Shown: piece by piece, positions 15,739 through 18,922 of the stretch
Layout of the letters: each line of letters starts with the position of its first letter
How positions within the stretch are numbered: the first letter of the stretch is position 1
Origin: JBGSKY01 sp041740995
GTDB lineage: Bacteria; Planctomycetota; Planctomycetia; Pirellulales; Pirellulaceae
Direction: 5' to 3'
Length of the DNA: 18,922 nucleotides
NCBI GenBank assembly: GCA_041740995.1
Contig: JBGSKY010000072.1
Location: forward strand, 1-18,922
The notes under the pieces: generated by a model
Told to the model about the DNA's origin: nothing
Database searches by the model: none
Seen by the model: the letters and a program-made list of their open reading frames with translations, nothing else
Position numbers and translations under genes: made by a program

Positions 15739-16947
15739 ATGGCCACCAAATACGCGATTATCATTCCCGACGGATGCGCTGACGAACCGCTAGCCGAATT
15801 GGGTGGACGCACGCCATTGCAGGCTGCCGATGTGCCGACCATGGACACCGTCGCGCGGCTAGGAATCGTTGGCGGCACGAACAACGTTCCGCCGCAGTTT
15901 ACGCCGGGCAGCGAAGTCGCCAATATGACGCTCTTTGGCAGCGATCCGCACAAATATTTTACGGGGCGAGCGCCGATCGAAGCGGCAGCGCAGGGCATCG
16001 AGTTGGGGCCTAACGATTGGGCCATCCGCTGCAATATCGTGACGGTCCAAGACCAGATCATGATCGACTTCACCGCCGATCATATTTCAACCGCCGACGC
16101 GACCGCTTTGTTAGCCGTTGCGCAGCGCGAACTGGGCACGCCGAACTTGGAATTTGTTCCCGGAGTCAGTTACCGCAATCTGCTGCTCTATCGCGCCGGC
16201 GACGAAGCGGCGCCGTTCAGCGGCGATACGCGGACAACTGCCCCGCACGATTTGACTGATCTGAGCATCGGCGACGATTATCCGCGCGGGCCGGGCAGCG
16301 ATTTGTTGACCGATTTGATGGCTCGCAGCGTCGCGATTTTCGCTGATCATCCAATCAATGTGGCTAGAGCGGCGGCCGGCAAACCGCTGGCGACTAATTT
16401 GTGGCTGTGGGGATTGGGCCGCACGCCAACGCTGGAAAATTTCGCCAGCCGATTTGGAATTCAGGGAGCGATGATCACCGCCGTCGATTTGCTGCGCGGG
16501 CTTGCAGCGTTGATCGGTTGGGATCGAATCGAAGTCGAAGGTGCGACGGGTTACTTAGACACCAACTACGCGGGCAAAGGTGCTGCCGCAGTCGAGGCGC
16601 TCGACAAGTACGATATCGTTTGCGTCCACATCGAAGCGACTGACGAAGCGAGCCACGAAGGCCGTTGCGATGCGAAGCTGGAAGCGTTGCACCAAATCGA
16701 CCAGCACGTCGTCGCCCCGGTGCTCAAAAAGTTGCAAGCACACGGCGATTATCGCTTACTGGTTTTGCCCGATCATCCGACTTATGTTCGAACCAAAAAG
16801 CACGAGCACGGCTTCGTCCCGTTCGCCATTTGCGGGAGCGACATCCAACCCGACTCGGCGACAACGTACGATGAAATCTCCGCTTCCAAATCCAAAATCC
16901 AACTGGCAGAGGGTTGGGAGCTGATGCAGCGCTATTTCATAAAGTAG
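15739..16947 (+). CDS. apgM: ApgM-like phosphoglycerate mutase / proposed homoserine kinase
   Basis: 402 residues of the alkaline-phosphatase superfamily, archaeal-type cofactor-independent PGM branch (COG3635). The metal site starts at PDGCADEPL (10-18), followed by LGGRTPLQAADVPTMD. The catalytic Ser lies in TPGSEVANMTLFGSDP (Ser58); the family usually has PGSD, so Glu59 is a variation. YFTGRAPIEAAAQGIEL follows. C-terminal metal ligands are in EATDEASHEG, LPDHPTYVRT and KHEHGFVPF. A subgroup of this family (TIGR02535-type) is proposed to be the homoserine kinase of bacteria lacking ThrB. The next gene, aspartate kinase, belongs to the same amino-acid pathway, which favours that role over glycolysis. 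The product would be cytoplasmic. The ATG has no clear Shine-Dalgarno. The choice between the two activities is inference. Confidence 0.85.
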   Translation: MATKYAIIIPDGCADEPLAELGGRTPLQAADVPTMDTVARLGIVGGTNNVPPQFTPGSEVANMTLFGSDPHKYFTGRAPIEAAAQGIELGPNDWAIRCNIVTVQDQIMIDFTADHISTADATALLAVAQRELGTPNLEFVPGVSYRNLLLYRAGDEAAPFSGDTRTTAPHDLTDLSIGDDYPRGPGSDLLTDLMARSVAIFADHPINVARAAAGKPLATNLWLWGLGRTPTLENFASRFGIQGAMITAVDLLRGLAALIGWDRIEVEGATGYLDTNYAGKGAAAVEALDKYDIVCVHIEATDEASHEGRCDAKLEALHQIDQHVVAPVLKKLQAHGDYRLLVLPDHPTYVRTKKHEHGFVPFAICGSDIQPDSATTYDEISASKSKIQLAEGWELMQRYFIK

Positions 16948-16984
16948 CCGCTTTTGTCGTCGTTTTCTCGCGTGCAGCGTTCTG

Positions 16985-17024
16985 AAACTTTCAACCTTTC
17001 AACACTAAACTTTCAACCTTTCAA
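16985..17024 (+). repeat. 18-bp direct repeat immediately before lysC
   Basis: AAACTTTCAACCTTTCAA occurs at 16985-17002 and again at 17007-17024, a 22-bp step. The final A of the second copy is the A of the lysC ATG. The repeat itself is a doublet of CTTTCAA. It replaces any Shine-Dalgarno and is pyrimidine-rich. Confidence 0.85.
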
Positions 17025-18808
17025 TGCCGATTCTCGTCCAAAAATTTGGCGGCTCAAGCGTCGCAACACCTGAAAAAATTCAGTCGGCGGCGCGTAAAGC
17101 CATTCGTGCTCAACAAGACGGCTATCAAGTCGTGGTGGTCGTCAGCGCAATGGGCGACAACACCGACAACTTGATCGCACTAGCCGATCAAATCAACACC
17201 GAACCCTCCGCTCGCGAGATGGACATGTTGCTGTCGACCGGCGAGCAAGTCAGCGTGGCGCTGATGGCCATGGCAGTCCAACGGTTTGGACACAAAGCGA
17301 TCTCGTTGACCGGCGGCCAGATCGGTATACGAACTGACAGCTCGTTCAGCAAGGCGCGTATTCGCTCGATTGCCACCGATCGCATGAAAAGTTTGCTCGA
17401 CCAAGGCAACATCGTCATCGCAGCCGGTTTTCAGGGCATTGACGAAGAGCTGAATATCACGACGCTTGGTCGCGGCGGCAGCGATACGACGGCGGTCGCT
17501 TTGGCTGCGGTTTTGGAAGCCAGCGCGTGCGAAATTTTTACCGATGTTGATGGCGTCTACACAACCGATCCGCGAATCCTTCCTGAGGCGCGGCAAGTCT
17601 CGCAGATCAGCTATGACGAGATGTTGGAGCTGGCCAGTCTCGGCGCGGGCGTAATGCACAATCGATCGATCGAGTTCGCCAAAAAATTCGACGTGCCAAT
17701 CCGCGTTCGCAGCAGTTTTTCTGACGCAGCGGGCACAATGATTGTCGCGGAGAGCGAATCGGAAGCGGCTTCGGTTTGCGGTGTTGCTCTGACCCGCTCT
17801 GAAGCTCGGCTGACGATCCAACGCGTTTCAGATCGACCGGGGACGAGCTACGAAATCTTCAAGCGTTTGGCCGACCGAAAGATTGACGTCGACATGATCG
17901 TTCAAAACGTTGGCTCCGATGGGCTGGCGAACATTTCGTTCACGGTCCCTCAAGGCGAATTAAAGCAAGCGCTGCGAGCACTCGAAGACGCCAAACAAAC
18001 GGTCTCTGCGGCCGGTATCAGTGTCGATCAAGACGTCGCGAAAGTCTCAGCCGTCGGGCTGGGCATGTCGCGTCAGACCGGCATTGCCCACCAAATGTTC
18101 AGCGCCATCGCGGCCGCGGGGATCAACTTGCAAATGATCTCGACCAGCGAAATTAAGATCAGTGTGCTGGTCCAGCGTTCGGTCGCTGAACAAGCGTTGC
18201 GAGCAATTCACGCAACGTTTTCGCTGCCTAAAACGCCTACGGACGCCAAGAGTTGGGCCGATACCAGTTCGCAACGCAAAAGCCATCTTTCGCCCGAGCA
18301 AGTCATCGAACGGCTGCAAAACGCGGACATGGAACGATTGATGTTGGACGAAATCACGATGGCAGACGACCAATCCCGAATCACACTGACCGATGTGCCG
18401 GACAAACCGGGTCTGGCGGCGGAAATTTTTCAGACCGTGGCCGCTCAGGGCGTTTTCGTCGACATGATTGTGCAGAGCTACGACGGCGACGCGGAAGTTA
18501 ACAGTATTAGCTTTACGATCCCGCGCAGCCAATTCGAGAAATGTCAGAAGATTCTTGCTTCGATGAAAACGAGTGTCGGCGAAGTCCAAGCGAGCCGCGA
18601 AATTGCAAAGCTGAGCGTTAGCGGGATCGGGTTGCGAAGCCACACGAGCGTTGCGATCAATATGTTCGCCGCGTTGGCTGAACAAGGAATCAATATCCAA
18701 ATGATCAACACCAGCGAACTGCGAGTCAATGTCGTCGTCGACGCGGCGGCTGGGGCGAAAGCGTTGTTGGCGCTGCAAAACAAATTCAAGAGTTTGAATC
18801 AATTTTGA
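17024..18808 (+). CDS. lysC: Aspartate kinase with four ACT domains
   Basis: 594 residues; it phosphorylates aspartate with ATP, the first step to lysine, threonine and methionine. The kinase domain (1-255) has VQKFGGSSVA (5-14), LSTGEQVS (70-77), TTLGRGGSDTTAVALA (146-161) and FTDVDGVYTTDPR (172-184). Two ACT pairs follow. ACT1 is about 262-332 (VSDRPGTSYEIFKRLADRKI) and ACT2 about 339-400 (GINLQMISTSEIKISVLV). A linker (402-450) is followed by ACT3 about 452-520 (VPDKPGLAAEIFQTVAAQGV) and ACT4 about 527-590 (GINIQMINTSELRVNVVV). Ordinary alpha-type enzymes have about 400-450 residues and two ACT domains; the four-ACT form is known in cyanobacteria. ACT domains mediate feedback inhibition by Lys and/or Thr. 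The ATG is fixed by the position of KFGGSS. apgM lies 76 bases upstream, so co-transcription is plausible. Confidence 0.95.
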   Translation: MPILVQKFGGSSVATPEKIQSAARKAIRAQQDGYQVVVVVSAMGDNTDNLIALADQINTEPSAREMDMLLSTGEQVSVALMAMAVQRFGHKAISLTGGQIGIRTDSSFSKARIRSIATDRMKSLLDQGNIVIAAGFQGIDEELNITTLGRGGSDTTAVALAAVLEASACEIFTDVDGVYTTDPRILPEARQVSQISYDEMLELASLGAGVMHNRSIEFAKKFDVPIRVRSSFSDAAGTMIVAESESEAASVCGVALTRSEARLTIQRVSDRPGTSYEIFKRLADRKIDVDMIVQNVGSDGLANISFTVPQGELKQALRALEDAKQTVSAAGISVDQDVAKVSAVGLGMSRQTGIAHQMFSAIAAAGINLQMISTSEIKISVLVQRSVAEQALRAIHATFSLPKTPTDAKSWADTSSQRKSHLSPEQVIERLQNADMERLMLDEITMADDQSRITLTDVPDKPGLAAEIFQTVAAQGVFVDMIVQSYDGDAEVNSISFTIPRSQFEKCQKILASMKTSVGEVQASREIAKLSVSGIGLRSHTSVAINMFAALAEQGINIQMINTSELRVNVVVDAAAGAKALLALQNKFKSLNQF

Positions 18809-18819
18809 TTTGCAATCCG

Positions 18820-18904
18820 TAGCCGCGCGGCGCGAGCCGTCCGGTTCTTTGGTAAGTCGCGTGGGCGTGAAATGCGGGACCGGAGGGCTTGCGCCCTTCC
18901 GCTA
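18820..18904 (+). repeat. Palindromic interspersed element, copy 8
   Basis: TAGCCGCGCGGCGCGAGCCG ... GGGCTTGCGCCCTTCCGCTA, 85 bp, 12 bases after the lysC stop. The core (TGGTAAGTCGCGTGGGCGTG) is shorter than and distinct from those of copies 5-7, and nearer to copies 1-2. Confidence 0.85.
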
Positions 18905-18915
18905 TTGTTTAGCGT

Positions 18916-18922
18916 TAGCGGC
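18916..18922 (+). repeat. Start of a further palindromic element, cut by the window edge
   Basis: TAGCGGC, the first seven bases of the element consensus, 11 bases after copy 8 ends. The spacing resembles the tandem pairs seen elsewhere, so a second tandem copy probably continues beyond the window. Confidence 0.4.

Overview
The window looks like chromosomal DNA of a planctomycete (Pirellulaceae/Rhodopirellula-like). The grounds are a secreted YTV-repeat cysteine-rich protein of the type known from planctomycete cell envelopes, other small Cys/Pro-repeat secreted proteins, frequent lack of Shine-Dalgarno sequences, scattered single-gene transcription units, and a GyrA with extra low-complexity segments. 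This is inferred from protein character; no rRNA or other taxonomic marker is present.

Layout. (1) 1-4257 is a type VI secretion (T6SS) patch: the 3' end of an Hcp tube-protein gene with a strong terminator, a tandem block of palindromic repeats, a full-length VgrG spike gene, and an unrecognised 441-residue gene with a TPR-like C-terminal half that may be a VgrG-linked adaptor or effector. (2) 4377-5012 (minus) is the NADH-sensing repressor Rex, convergent with the T6SS patch. (3) 5600-12406 is an envelope-protein region: a YTV protein made of two blocks of eight 16-residue repeats (Cys-free, then Cys-rich), an M61-family metallopeptidase with a PDZ domain (minus), a small CC-(E/A)-P-A-P repeat protein (minus), and a divergent secreted Pro/Gln/Ala-rich protein. 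(4) 12754-18808 is a co-directional housekeeping run: gyrA (TTG start), a PGM-like gene of the ApgM/proposed homoserine kinase family, and an aspartate kinase with four ACT domains. The last two together suggest aspartate-family (Thr/Lys/Met) amino-acid synthesis.

The most striking non-coding signal is an interspersed element of about 85-108 bp with termini TAGCGG...CCGCTA, present in at least eight full or partial copies (212-479, 4283-4370, 7477-7572, 12448-12668, 18820-18922). Each arm contains a small hairpin closed by a GCRA (GNRA-type) loop, and the two arms are mutually inverted, so each element resembles a REP/inverted-REP pair (BIME). All copies lie in gaps next to at least one gene 3' end; none lies in the two divergent gaps. 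One copy even supplies the stop codon of the peptidase gene. All functional calls come from reading the sequence and recalled family knowledge; no database search was run.
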